Shown: positions 34,424-42,742 of the stretch, in pieces | How positions within the stretch are numbered: the stretch's first letter is position 1 | How the letters are laid out: every line of letters starts with the position of its first letter | Source of the DNA: Mycolicibacterium komossense | GTDB lineage: Bacteria > Actinomycetota > Actinomycetes > Mycobacteriales > Mycobacteriaceae | Reading direction: 5' to 3' | Length of the DNA: 64,000 bases | Assembly: GCF_025822605.1 (NCBI RefSeq) | Contig: NZ_JACKTY010000049.1 | Coordinates: 62,001 to 126,000 of the forward strand | Program-made: the position numbers and the translations under genes | The notes under the pieces: model-generated | Database searches by the model: none | What the model saw: the letters and a program-made list of their open reading frames with translations, nothing else | Told to the model about the DNA's origin: nothing

Positions 34424-35083
34424 GTGCGCTCGGTGACGACGCATCCCCCGCGCGAGCGGCGCAGCCAAGCTCAGCGCAGCGCCGAGACGCGGACCCGTCT
34501 TCTTGAGGCCACCATCGGGTGTCTGGTGCAGTACGGCTACGCCGGGACGACGACGCCGCGGGTCGCGGAAATGGCCGGCCTGACCCGCGGTGCGCAGGTG
34601 CATCACTTCGGGTCGCGCGACGACCTGATGCTGGCCGCTATTCAGCATCTGGCGGCAACCCGCACCGCCATGATGGTGCCGGAGTACGGCCTCCGGATGG
34701 CGCGGGCCGAAGACCCCCTCGACGCCATCTTCGATATCGCCTGGGATATCCACTGCGAGTCGATGTTCATCCCCGTCGTGGAACTCTGGGTTGCCGCACG
34801 CACCGATCCGGCATTGCGGAGCGAGGTGGCGAAGGTCGAGGCGACCGTGGTCGGCGCCCTGCTGGTCGCGGTGGCGGAGTACGTGCCCGCCGACGTCAAG
34901 AAGCCGATGCTGCAGTTCCTTTACACCGTGATGGACACGCTGCGCGGCGTTCTGATCTCGTCCTTCGTCGACGACGACGCATCTCGGGCGCGGCGGCGCT
35001 GGGAGCGCTCGAAGGCCGGCCTTCGCCGGGCCGCCGACCCGTCGATCGCGAGGTGGGCGGCCAACCGTCCGAAAGTGAATTGA
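34424..35083 (+). CDS. TetR-family transcriptional regulator
   Basis: 219-residue TetR regulator: helix-turn-helix (RRSQAQRSAETRTRLLEATIGCLVQYGYAGTTTPRVAEMAGLTRGAQVHHF region, about 14-62) and a helical ligand domain. GTG 34424 is chosen; GTG 34433 three codons later is possible; upstream codons would reach into the zitA operator. Divergent from zitA. A 9-nt sequence in the zitA operator recurs in a palindrome just after this gene (35144-35161), which may mark its own binding site. Ligand unknown. Confidence 0.8.
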   Translation: MRSVTTHPPRERRSQAQRSAETRTRLLEATIGCLVQYGYAGTTTPRVAEMAGLTRGAQVHHFGSRDDLMLAAIQHLAATRTAMMVPEYGLRMARAEDPLDAIFDIAWDIHCESMFIPVVELWVAARTDPALRSEVAKVEATVVGALLVAVAEYVPADVKKPMLQFLYTVMDTLRGVLISSFVDDDASRARRRWERSKAGLRRAADPSIARWAANRPKVN

Positions 35084-35143
35084 CCAACATCGTTTGACCG
35101 ACGCCCGTTGTTTGGCGACACCGTCGCTTAGACTGGCACCCTT

Positions 35144-35161
35144 ACATACACGCATGTATGT
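35144..35161. promoter_or_regulatory. Palindrome ACATACA-N4-TGTATGT, TetR-operator-like
   Basis: Perfect 7-bp arms around CGCA, in the 215-nt stretch between the convergent ends of the TetR gene and the SnoaL-like gene. Form and size fit a TetR operator, but no gene starts just beside it. The rest of the stretch holds no convincing gene. Confidence 0.5.
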
Positions 35162-35298
35162 TTGTGACGCAGTATCGCGGCGGTCGGTTTGCCAGGGGGT
35201 TCCGGCGTCGCCGGGCCTGGTGTGGCATCGGTCGCGGGTGCTACTGCGCTTCGCGAGCGAGGGGTCCGATGCCACCCCGGAGCACAGCGTGCGCGGAG

Positions 35299-35709
35299 TC
35301 AGCTGAATGCGGCGTGTGTCAGTGCCGAGTTCATGAAATCCCGGAAATGCAACCAACGCCCGTCCCGCAACGTGATGATGTGGGCGAATTCCGACTCCCA
35401 CTCGAACCCGGTTTCCAAGCGCCGGAACCGCATCCATCCCCAGGTCGCCAGCTGGTCGCCGTCGGCGATGAAGGCCCATGCCTGAAGATCGAGGATCGCC
35501 ACCGTGGTGCCGACGATCGTGAAGAAATCGATCGCCGCGGCCATCCCGGCGTAGTCGCCGGCATAGGGGATCGCGGGTGTGCCGTAGTAGGTGATACGGA
35601 TATCGGGGTCCATCTGGCGCACGGCCGTATCGAGATCACCCCGCGGTATCGCCGCGTAGACGATCTTGGTCGCGGCGATATTGCGCTCCTCGATACTGAT
35701 CGCGGTCAT
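35299..35709 (-). CDS. SnoaL-like (NTF2-fold) protein
   Basis: A 136-residue protein with the cone-shaped NTF2/SnoaL fold pattern: helices at the start (EERNIAATKIVYAAIPRGDLDTAVRQM), DPDIRITYYG, and the strand set WAFIADGDQLATWGWMRFRR, HIITLRDGRWLHFRDFMN. Such proteins act as small isomerases, hydratases or ligand-binding accessories. Its ATG overlaps the P450 stop by 4 nt, so both are made together and probably act on the same small molecule. Substrate unknown. Confidence 0.8.
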   Translation of the reverse strand: MTAISIEERNIAATKIVYAAIPRGDLDTAVRQMDPDIRITYYGTPAIPYAGDYAGMAAAIDFFTIVGTTVAILDLQAWAFIADGDQLATWGWMRFRRLETGFEWESEFAHIITLRDGRWLHFRDFMNSALTHAAFS

Positions 35710-36917
35710 CGGCTCAGAACCAATGGCAGCCGGGTGAAGCCGTGGGTCAACAGGCTGGCGTCCTGTTTGCGAGCAGGGCTGTCGCCGGGCGCGATGGTGC
35801 CGTAACGATCCAGCACCGCGTCGAGGATGGCGATGACCTCGAGGCGGGCCAGAGCTGCGCCGAGGCAGAAATGCAGGCCGTGTCCCAGCGAGAGTTGCGC
35901 CCGGATATTGGGCCGGTCCAGGTCGAGCCGGCCGGGATCGTCGAAAACCTCAGGATCCCGATTGGCTGCACCGAAGAACAACGCCACCCAATCTCCTTCG
36001 CGGATAACCGATCCCGCGATCTCGGCATCGCGGGTGGCGATCCGGAACAGACGCTGCGGTGGTCCGGTCAGGCGCATGGTCTCCTCGACGAACGTGTTCA
36101 ACAGCGACCGGTCGGCCCGCAACCGTGCGGTGACCGCGGGCTCGGTGGCCAGTGCGTGCAACAGATTTCCGACCAGATACGTCGTCGTTTCGCTTCCGGC
36201 GACCACCAGCGTCACGCAGAACCGGACGATCTCTTCCGACGTGAGCCGCTGACCGTCGACCCCGGCGCGCAGCAAGGCAGAGATCAGGTCGCCGGCCTCC
36301 TCCACGTCCCCGTCGCGCGCACTGTGTTCGGCCAGCCGGGCGGCGAACGCGCCGACCATCTCCTGGTTGCTGGCGATTCGTTCCTCCGGCGTCATCGATG
36401 ACGACAGCATGAACGCGTTGGCCCAGTGTCTGAAGCGGACATGGTCACCGTCGGGCAGGCCGAGCAGTCGCACCATTGCGCGGGTGGGCACCTCGGCGGC
36501 GAAGGCCATCACATCCGTCTCACCGTCGCCGACCTCGTCGAGCAGGCGGGGAATCAGCTCGTCGAGCCACCCTCCGAGTCGCTTGATCCGGCGTGGCGAG
36601 AAAGCCTGGCTCACCAGCTTGCGTTCGGCGGTGTGCGACGGCGGATCGGTGTTGACCAGCATCAGACTCGGCGCCGACGAGGCCTCCTGGATCGGGTCCC
36701 GCGACGAGAACGTCGCGTTGTCTTTGGCCGCCTCGAAGACCTGGTCGTAGCGGAACAGCGCCCACGCCGTGACCGGCTCGTCGACACCGGGAACGGTGCC
36801 CGGTGGCCAGTCCCGATAACCGGCGACGGGCGAGAGCGCCCGCAACTCGTCGTACAGCGGATAGGGATCGGCGATACCCGCGGGCTCAGTAAGGCTGGTC
36901 AGACACTCAAGTGACAT
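35706..36917 (-). CDS. Cytochrome P450
   Basis: 403-residue soluble bacterial P450. I-helix oxygen-activation motif AGSETT (240-245), ExxR in EETMR (279-282), and the heme loop LGHGLHFCLG with the thiolate Cys351; the first Phe of the usual FGxGxHxC is Leu here. Start ATG 36917 (MSLECLTSL); longer frames would overlap the divergent LuxR control region. Needs a ferredoxin and reductase; the 3Fe-4S ferredoxin at 42508 is a possible partner by type only. Substrate unknown; it is coupled to a SnoaL-like protein and divergent from a GAF-LuxR regulator. Confidence 0.92.
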   Translation of the reverse strand: MSLECLTSLTEPAGIADPYPLYDELRALSPVAGYRDWPPGTVPGVDEPVTAWALFRYDQVFEAAKDNATFSSRDPIQEASSAPSLMLVNTDPPSHTAERKLVSQAFSPRRIKRLGGWLDELIPRLLDEVGDGETDVMAFAAEVPTRAMVRLLGLPDGDHVRFRHWANAFMLSSSMTPEERIASNQEMVGAFAARLAEHSARDGDVEEAGDLISALLRAGVDGQRLTSEEIVRFCVTLVVAGSETTTYLVGNLLHALATEPAVTARLRADRSLLNTFVEETMRLTGPPQRLFRIATRDAEIAGSVIREGDWVALFFGAANRDPEVFDDPGRLDLDRPNIRAQLSLGHGLHFCLGAALARLEVIAILDAVLDRYGTIAPGDSPARKQDASLLTHGFTRLPLVLSR

Positions 36918-36955
36918 GCCGATCAGCCTGTTACAGCTGTCTGCGCGGGTCGATA

Positions 36956-36967
36956 TCCCGATCGGGA
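36956..36967. promoter_or_regulatory. 12-bp perfect palindrome TCCCGATCGGGA between P450 and LuxR genes
   Basis: It sits in the 130-bp divergent intergenic region, 39 nt from the P450 start and 81 nt from the LuxR-type gene. It may be the regulator's binding site; short GC-rich palindromes also occur by chance at this base composition. Confidence 0.3.
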
Positions 36968-37047
36968 GGAGTCCTGATCCCGTCCGGGCAGAATGCGCGT
37001 CCGGTTCGGCCTCGCGGGTCGTCGGGCGGTGGGACGATCGGCCGATC

Positions 37048-38193
37048 ATGACCCTCATCGACGGTAACCATCCCGGCTGGGCATCGCGGCCCGGCCCGTT
37101 CAGCGCCGTTCGGCGCCGCTATGCCGACGCCTGCGACAACGGCGGCGTCGAACCGGCCGAAGACCCGGTGCAGTCGGTCGCCGAGGCGGTCGACCTCAAC
37201 GCCACTCTGGTGCGCACCGCCCTGGAAGCGACCGGCGACGAGCAGGCGCTTGCCGCCTTGGAAGCAGTGCTCGACTTGTCGCTGCTGGAGCGAGAACTGA
37301 TCGAGGACGGGGCCCGGCGACGAACCCTGGCCCTGCTTCAGGTCCAAGAGGCGCTGAGCAAGCTGCGGGTGGTCGACGAGGTGGCCAAGATCGTCGACCG
37401 GGCGACGCGGGAGCTCGTCGAGTCCTGTGGATTCGATCGAGCGGTACTTTTCCGCGTGCACGAGGGCCGGATGGTGATGGAGTCGGCATATTTCGGCGCC
37501 GATACCGAAGGTGCCGACAAGATGGTCGCGTTCGCCCAGTCGGTGGCGCCACCGCTCGATCACATGCTGCTGGAGACGCAGATGATCCGTAGGCACGCGC
37601 CAGCCATCGTGCGGGATGCCCGCAACGATCCGCGGGTCAACCGGCCCATCGTCGACTTCTCGCTGACGCATTCCTATGTGGCGGCACCCGTGATGCCCAC
37701 TGGCAAGGTGATCGGATTCCTGCACGCAGACCGGCTGTACTCGGGACGAACCGTCGACGAGATCGACCGCGACACGGTCTGGGCCTTCGCCGAGGGATTC
37801 GGTTATGCCTTTGAGCGCACTGTCCTGCTCGAGCGGATGCGCCGCCAGCAAGAGGAGGTGCGGCGCGCCCTGGCCTCGGCCGATGAGGCGGCTCGTGCCC
37901 TGCAGGATGCCGATCTCGAACTCCGCAAGGTCGAGCCTGTCGAACGCAGTCCGGCCACCCGATCACTGGCGGAGGCCAACTCTCGGATGCAGGCGATCCT
38001 GACCCGCCGTGAGGTCGAGGTGCTGCGCCTGATGGCGGCGGGCCGGACCAACCAACAGATCGCCGACGAGTTGGTGATCTCTGCGGGAACGGTGAAATGC
38101 CACGTCAAGCGGGTACTGCGGAAGCTCCATGCGACCAATCGGGCGGAGGCGGCGTCCACCTATGTGCGGATGGGCGGCTCACATCCAGGCTGA
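37048..38193 (+). CDS. GAF-domain LuxR-type transcriptional regulator
   Basis: 381 residues. An N-terminal helical segment (about 40-90), a GAF sensor domain (about 95-255: VVDEVAKIVDRATRELVESCGFDRAVLF to IGFLHADRLYSGR), a coiled-coil-like linker (LLERMRRQQEEVRRALASADEAARAL), and a C-terminal LuxR/GerE helix-turn-helix (LTRREVEVLRLMAAGRTNQQIADELVISAGTVKCHV). ATG 37048. Divergent from the P450-SnoaL operon, the natural candidate target. The end overlaps the convergent peptidase gene by 15 nt. The GAF ligand is unknown. Confidence 0.88.
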   Translation: MTLIDGNHPGWASRPGPFSAVRRRYADACDNGGVEPAEDPVQSVAEAVDLNATLVRTALEATGDEQALAALEAVLDLSLLERELIEDGARRRTLALLQVQEALSKLRVVDEVAKIVDRATRELVESCGFDRAVLFRVHEGRMVMESAYFGADTEGADKMVAFAQSVAPPLDHMLLETQMIRRHAPAIVRDARNDPRVNRPIVDFSLTHSYVAAPVMPTGKVIGFLHADRLYSGRTVDEIDRDTVWAFAEGFGYAFERTVLLERMRRQQEEVRRALASADEAARALQDADLELRKVEPVERSPATRSLAEANSRMQAILTRREVEVLRLMAAGRTNQQIADELVISAGTVKCHVKRVLRKLHATNRAEAASTYVRMGGSHPG

Positions 38194-38952
38194 CCAGAAC
38201 CGGGTGAACTGGCCCCCGATCACCGACAGGTAAGGCGGCACGCCGGAGAGCCCGAAGAACCAGTACACGAGCGAGAAGAACATCTGATTCAGCGGCGGTG
38301 CGATCAGCACGATGAACAGGATGGCGAAGCCCCACGGCTTGAAGTTGTCCAGGGCCCGCTGCGTGTCGTAGCTCAGATGCGGCTCGAGCGCGTTGTAGCC
38401 GTCCAGGCCCGGGATCGGCAGCAGGTTCAGGATCAACGCGGTGACCTGTAGAAATCCCAGGAAGGCCACACCGGACCAGAAGACGCCGTGGGTGGGGTCG
38501 TAGAACAGCCGGGTCAGCGCCAGCAGCACGACGGCCAGCACCAGATTGGCGAACGGGCCGGCGAGGCTCACCAGTGTGCGTTGCCTTGTGGTCATGGACG
38601 ACGTCCGGACGTAGACCGCGCCGCCGGGCAATCCGATCCCTCCGAGGGCGATGAACACCAGCGGCAATGCCAGTGACAGCAGGGGGTTGGAGTACTTCAG
38701 CGGGTTGAGCGTCAGGTAGCCACGGATCTCGACGTCGCGGTCACCGAAGCGCCAGGCGGTGAACGCATGCCCGAACTCGTGCAGTGACAGCGACACCACC
38801 CAACCGGCGATGACGAAGATGAACACCCCGATATAGGCCAGCGGTGTCCTGGTGCCCGCAGCCAGCCACGCCAGCACACCGCCGAGCGCGGTGAGCGCCA
38901 CAATGGCCAGGAAGATCGGGCTCGGGCGAACCGACTGGTGAATGGACCGCAT
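38179..38952 (-). CDS. Site-2-protease-family intramembrane metalloprotease (Rv0359-like)
   Basis: 257-residue M50-type integral membrane protease with about six membrane segments. Zinc motif HEFGH lies in SLSLHEFGHAFTAW (about 58-62), and the third ligand lies in NLLPIPGLDGYN (Asp at about 184). There are no PDZ or CBS domains, so it is the minimal form of the family. ATG 38952, with GAGGT 4 nt upstream, is preferred to the GTG at 38958. Same position as Rv0359 between the P450-side genes and purA. Substrate unknown; anti-sigma factors are typical for other family members. Confidence 0.88.
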   Translation of the reverse strand: MRSIHQSVRPSPIFLAIVALTALGGVLAWLAAGTRTPLAYIGVFIFVIAGWVVSLSLHEFGHAFTAWRFGDRDVEIRGYLTLNPLKYSNPLLSLALPLVFIALGGIGLPGGAVYVRTSSMTTRQRTLVSLAGPFANLVLAVVLLALTRLFYDPTHGVFWSGVAFLGFLQVTALILNLLPIPGLDGYNALEPHLSYDTQRALDNFKPWGFAILFIVLIAPPLNQMFFSLVYWFFGLSGVPPYLSVIGGQFTRFWSAWM

Positions 38953-38973
38953 GCTCACCTCACGAAACTACCG

Positions 38974-39103
38974 GTGTTGTCCGTCGAGTCGACCGATGCG
39001 CGGCGAGGAACGAGCCGGGCTGAGGAGCGAGACAGACGAGTGTTGTCCGTCGAGTCGACCGATGCGCGGCGAGGAACGAGCCGGGCTGAGGAGCGAGACA
39101 GAC
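38974..39103. repeat. Tandem repeat, two copies of a 66-bp unit
   Basis: Positions 38974-39037 and 39040-39103 are identical over 64 nt, with a 2-nt junction. The repeat fills the gap between two minus-strand genes. Size and position recall MIRU/VNTR-type loci of mycobacteria. Copy number may vary between strains. Confidence 0.9.
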
Positions 39104-39106
39104 ACA

Positions 39107-39727
39107 TCAGGAGACGCGCAGCCATCCCTCGGTATGCCGGTAGAACGTCGAGCGCCGCACGACGCGGCTCGCGGGGACACCGTCGCGCACCACTATCGCG
39201 CCGGTGGTCCCCAGTTGTGCTGCGCGCCCGGCCACCCACCGTCTGGGTCGCAGCCGAGACGTCAGCAGCCTGGCCCGCAGCCCCGGCACGGTCGGGATCG
39301 GCTCGATCAGCACGCCGGCGACGTCACCGTCGAACAGCACCGTGTCGTCGACGACACCTTCGCCGTGGATGGTCCGTGCCTCGTCGGTTGGCAGCCAGTA
39401 CGCGGCGCCGACAAGCACCTGCCCGGTCTCGTCGCGGATCAGCGGAACCCGTTGCGCCGCACCGGTTTGCGCCGTACGCGCGGCAGTTCGGCGCGAGACG
39501 TGGGCGACTTCGACAGCGAGCCGCTCGGTACGCAGCAACCGGGTGAGCACCGCGGCCAGATCGGAGTCGGCCCCGACGACGATGAGCCGGCGGGCGGTCT
39601 CGCTGGCGGCGTCTATCTCGGTCGGGTCGGCTACCTCGACGACCGGCAATCCGGTCAGCGCGCGCGGCAGCCGGCGGGCGCTGAACAGTAAGGCGACGAT
39701 GTCCGCGCGGGGATCTGCCATGGTCAC
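39107..39727 (-). CDS. Conserved hypothetical protein, Rv0358-like
   Basis: 206 residues from GTG 39727, which has AAGGAG 5 nt upstream; ATG 39721 is the alternative. The first half resembles a nucleotide- or lipid-kinase-like Rossmann segment (ARRLIVVGADSDLAAVLTRLLRTERLAVEVAHV), reminiscent of the GD-loop of diacylglycerol-kinase-type proteins, but the catalytic parts of such enzymes are not evident. The second half is beta-rich and basic. Placed as Rv0358 beside Rv0359 and purA. The tandem 66-bp repeat begins 3 nt after its stop. Function unknown. Confidence 0.7.
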   Translation of the reverse strand: MTMADPRADIVALLFSARRLPRALTGLPVVEVADPTEIDAASETARRLIVVGADSDLAAVLTRLLRTERLAVEVAHVSRRTAARTAQTGAAQRVPLIRDETGQVLVGAAYWLPTDEARTIHGEGVVDDTVLFDGDVAGVLIEPIPTVPGLRARLLTSRLRPRRWVAGRAAQLGTTGAIVVRDGVPASRVVRRSTFYRHTEGWLRVS

Positions 39728-39763
39728 TGCAGCTCCTTGCATACCGGGAGGGTCTCGGTCGGA

Positions 39764-39769
39764 TAAGGT
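39764..39769 (+). promoter_or_regulatory. Possible -10 of purA (TAAGGT)
   Basis: TAAGGT fits TANNNT. A start near 39777 would give a leader of about 43 nt with GGGAGA just before the purA ATG. No clear -35. Confidence 0.3.
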
Positions 39770-39819
39770 AGCTCACCGGCTGGAACACATATAAGCGGGT
39801 TGATAGCGGGAGATACGCC

Positions 39820-41115
39820 ATGCCGGCAGTCGTCCTCATCGGCGCCCAGTGGGGCGACGAAGGCAAAGGAAAAGCCACCGATCTACTCGGTGGACGCGTG
39901 CAGTGGGTTGTGCGCTATCAAGGTGGTAACAACGCGGGTCACACCGTGGTGCTACCCAACGGTGAGAACTTCGCGTTGCACCTGATCCCGTCGGGCATTC
40001 TGACGCCTGGGGTCACCAACGTCATCGGCAACGGTGTCGTCGTCGATCCGGGGGTGCTGCTCACGGAGCTCAAGGGGCTGGAGGACCGCCAGGTCGACAC
40101 CTCCGGCCTGTTGATCTCCGCTGATGCGCATCTGCTGATGCCGTACCACGTGGCCATCGACAAGGTCGTGGAGCGCTACGCGGGCAGCAAGAAGATCGGT
40201 ACCACCGGCCGTGGGATCGGTCCCTGCTATCAGGACAAGATCGCCCGGATCGGGATCCGGGTCGCCGACGTGCTCGACGAGGGCCTGCTCGCGGCGAAGA
40301 TCGAAGGCGCGCTGGAGTTCAAGAACCAGGTGCTGGTCAAGATCTACAACCGCAAGGCGCTGGACCCAGATGAGGTGGTGCAGACCCTGCTGGCCAAGGC
40401 CGAGGGTTTCAAGCACCGCATCGCCGATACCCGGCTGCTGCTGAACACCGCGCTGGAGAACGGTGAGACGGTGCTGCTGGAGGGGTCGCAGGGCACCCTG
40501 CTCGACGTCGACCACGGCACCTATCCGTTCGTCACGTCGTCGAATCCGACCGCGGGCGGGGCCTCCGTCGGATCGGGGATCGGGCCTACCCGGATCACGA
40601 CGGTCCTCGGCATCCTGAAGGCGTACACGACTCGCGTCGGCTCCGGTCCGTTCCCGACCGAGTTGTTCGACGAATATGGCGCCTATCTGTCCAAGACCGG
40701 CGGCGAGGTCGGTGTCACCACCGGGCGGGCGCGACGATGCGGCTGGTTCGACGCGGTCATCGCCCGCTACGCCACCAGGGTCAACGGCATCACCGACTAC
40801 TTCCTGACCAAGCTCGACGTGTTGTCTTCCCTGGAGACGGTGCCCATCTGCGTCGGCTACACCGTGGATGGCAAGCGCACCGACGAGATGCCGATGACGC
40901 AGAGCGACATCACCCGCGCCGAGCCGATCTACGAAGAGCTGCCGGGCTGGTGGGAGGACATCTCGGACGCCCGTGAGTTCGACGACCTGCCCGCCAAGGC
41001 CCGCGACTACGTGCTGCGACTGGAAGAGCTTGCCGGAGCCCATGTTTCGTGCATCGGGGTGGGGCCGGGTCGTGATCAGACGATCGTCCGGCGCGATATC
41101 CTGGCGCCCCGATGA
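39820..41115 (+). CDS. purA: Adenylosuccinate synthetase
   Basis: Converts IMP, GTP and aspartate to adenylosuccinate, the first committed step to AMP. 431 residues, as in Rv0357c (432). GTP loop GAQWGDEGKGK (8-18), the switch region GGNNAGHT, GTTGRGIGPCYQDK, the KAYTTRVGSGPFPTE segment and VTTGRARRCGW are all present. CGGGAGA precedes the ATG. Overlaps the following thioesterase by ATGA, giving a two-gene unit. Confidence 0.97.
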   Translation: MPAVVLIGAQWGDEGKGKATDLLGGRVQWVVRYQGGNNAGHTVVLPNGENFALHLIPSGILTPGVTNVIGNGVVVDPGVLLTELKGLEDRQVDTSGLLISADAHLLMPYHVAIDKVVERYAGSKKIGTTGRGIGPCYQDKIARIGIRVADVLDEGLLAAKIEGALEFKNQVLVKIYNRKALDPDEVVQTLLAKAEGFKHRIADTRLLLNTALENGETVLLEGSQGTLLDVDHGTYPFVTSSNPTAGGASVGSGIGPTRITTVLGILKAYTTRVGSGPFPTELFDEYGAYLSKTGGEVGVTTGRARRCGWFDAVIARYATRVNGITDYFLTKLDVLSSLETVPICVGYTVDGKRTDEMPMTQSDITRAEPIYEELPGWWEDISDAREFDDLPAKARDYVLRLEELAGAHVSCIGVGPGRDQTIVRRDILAPR

Positions 41116-41771
41116 CGGACGGGCTTCCGACGGATTACGGCCTCGACCCACGGCGCGTCGACCCCGAATACGATCGGCACGGCGGATTCCCCGTCTTCGA
41201 CGCGGCCGATCCGGGACCTGGTTTCGGCCGGTTCCTGGCCGCCATGCGGCGGCTGCAGGATCTCGCGGTCTCCACTGATCCGTCGCCAGAGGTGTGGACC
41301 GATGCCGCGGACCGGGTCGAAGCCCTGGTCGGCGAGCTCGAGCCGTTCCTGGCTGCCGAGGGGGTCGGCCCGGCCAACCGCGTGCCCAGCCTGCCCGGTG
41401 CGGGCAGTCTGCTGATGCCGCCGTGGTTCGTCGACAAGTTCGAACCCGACGGTGTCGCGTTGCGGGTGCGGTTCAGCCGCTTCCATGTCGGGGGTAATCA
41501 CGCCGTGCACGGCGGTGTGCTGCCGCTGCTGTTCGATTCGGTGTTCGGCATGGTCATCCATGCCGCGGGCCGCCCCATCAGCCGGACCGCGTTCCTGCAC
41601 GTGGACTACCGCAACGTCACGCCCATCGACACCGAGCTGACGGCGACCGGATGGATCCGCGAAGCGGAGGGCCGCAAGGCGTTCGTCAATGCCGAATTGC
41701 GCGACCCGGAAGGCACACTGCTGGCCGAAAGCAACGGTCTGATGGTGCGCCTACTGCCCGGCCAGCCTTAA
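41112..41771 (+). CDS. Hotdog-fold thioesterase, PaaI-like (Rv0356c-like)
   Basis: 219 residues; the C-terminal 120 form a hotdog fold with the PaaI signature NHAVHGGVLPLLFDSVFG (about 129-146), expected to hydrolyse acyl-CoA or aryl-CoA. The N-terminal 90 residues are an extension without a recognised domain. No physiological substrate can be read. Translation coupled to purA by ATGA, as in M. tuberculosis. Confidence 0.82.
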   Translation: MTDGLPTDYGLDPRRVDPEYDRHGGFPVFDAADPGPGFGRFLAAMRRLQDLAVSTDPSPEVWTDAADRVEALVGELEPFLAAEGVGPANRVPSLPGAGSLLMPPWFVDKFEPDGVALRVRFSRFHVGGNHAVHGGVLPLLFDSVFGMVIHAAGRPISRTAFLHVDYRNVTPIDTELTATGWIREAEGRKAFVNAELRDPEGTLLAESNGLMVRLLPGQP

Positions 41772-41805
41772 CCCCAAGCCGGCGGCCCCGTGCGACCATG
41801 GCGCC

Positions 41806-42501
41806 GTGACCATGAACGGAGCCGAGCGGCACATCCGCAGGCTGACGACACCCCGAGCCGCCGCGTTCGCCGGCGTCCTGTTCGCCGTGCTGTTCGCGGC
41901 CGCGCTGATCCTCATTCGCACGGCACTGCCCGAAGGTGCCGCACCGGGATCCCAGTGGCTCGATATCGGCAGCACCAAGATCAGGATCTCGACGATCCTG
42001 ATGCCGTTCGCCGGGATCAGCTTCCTGTGGTTCATCGGCGTCGTGCGCGACGGGTTCGGCGCGTTCGAGGACAAGTTCTTCTCGTCGGTGTTCTTGGGCA
42101 GTGGTCTGCTGTTCCTCGGGATGATCTTCGCAGCGTCGGCCGTCGGCGCCGGACTGGTCGGCAGCGCCGGCGTCATCGACGGGGACCACACCTCCGCGGT
42201 CGCCACCTTCGGCCGCATGACGCTGCTGGCCCTGACCAAGACGTATGCGCTGCGGATGGCCGCGGTGTTCATGATGTCGCTGGCCACCATCTGGCTGCGG
42301 ACCGGGCTGATGCCGCGTTGGTTGGTGCTGGTGACCTACGTGTCGGCCATCGGGTTGCTGATCGTCAGCGACATCAGCATGTGGATCGCGCTGGCTTTCC
42401 CGGCCTGGGTGCTGGTGGTCAGCCTGCTGGTGCTGGTCCGCGCCGGCGTGATCGACCTCCCGCACCACGAGCCGCCGCGCCGGACCGAACCGACGTCCTA
42501 G
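41806..42501 (+). CDS. Multi-pass membrane protein, function unknown
   Basis: 231 residues with about five to six membrane segments: AAAFAGVLFAVLFAAALILI, ILMPFAGISFLWFIGVV, FLGSGLLFLGMIFAASAVGAGL, MAAVFMMSLATIWL, LVLVTYVSAIGLLIV and ALAFPAWVLVVSLLVLV. Short charged termini. Both outer parts are poorly charged and there is no transport or catalytic signature. GTG start 34 nt after the thioesterase; the stop is 6 nt from the convergent ferredoxin gene. Confidence 0.7.
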   Translation: MTMNGAERHIRRLTTPRAAAFAGVLFAVLFAAALILIRTALPEGAAPGSQWLDIGSTKIRISTILMPFAGISFLWFIGVVRDGFGAFEDKFFSSVFLGSGLLFLGMIFAASAVGAGLVGSAGVIDGDHTSAVATFGRMTLLALTKTYALRMAAVFMMSLATIWLRTGLMPRWLVLVTYVSAIGLLIVSDISMWIALAFPAWVLVVSLLVLVRAGVIDLPHHEPPRRTEPTS

Positions 42502-42507
42502 CGGAGT

Positions 42508-42702
42508 TCAGTCCCTCAGCGACAGCGCCCCGGACGGGCACAGCCGGACGGCGTCGTCGACCCGCTTCTGCTCGTCCTCGGGTACTTCGTCGGTGAGCAC
42601 CACGACCAGCGCCTCATCGTCCTGGTCGAAAACGGCTTCGGCGGTCATCACACACATGCCGGCGCCGATGCAGATATCGCGGTCCGCAAGCACTTTTGCC
42701 AT
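42508..42702 (-). CDS. 3Fe-4S ferredoxin of the P450-partner type
   Basis: 64 residues with Cys11, Cys17 and Cys55-Pro as cluster ligands; the position usually held by the fourth Cys (residue 14) is Ala, so a [3Fe-4S] cluster is expected. Such small mycobacterial ferredoxins reduce cytochromes P450. No P450 is adjacent here; the nearest is at 35706-36917. On its strand TAGCGT ends 6 nt before the ATG, which suggests leaderless transcription. Divergent from nothing upstream: the next gene on that side is mmpL, transcribed towards it. Confidence 0.88.
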   Translation of the reverse strand: MAKVLADRDICIGAGMCVMTAEAVFDQDDEALVVVLTDEVPEDEQKRVDDAVRLCPSGALSLRD

Positions 42703-42742
42703 GCTTCGACGCTACGCCCGCGAGACGAACGCCTCGTTGACG

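Noticed and set aside
35094..35306. Small plus-strand frame beginning near the ACATACA palindrome
   Set aside because: Composition is not protein-like, there is no ribosome binding site, and it overlaps the end of the SnoaL-like gene.
38974..39103. CRISPR array
   Set aside because: Only two identical copies with a 2-nt junction, no spacers and no cas genes.
38938..39691. Open frames reading through the tandem 66-bp repeat
   Set aside because: They exist because the 66-bp unit is a multiple of three; they overlap the Rv0358-like gene and have no start signals.
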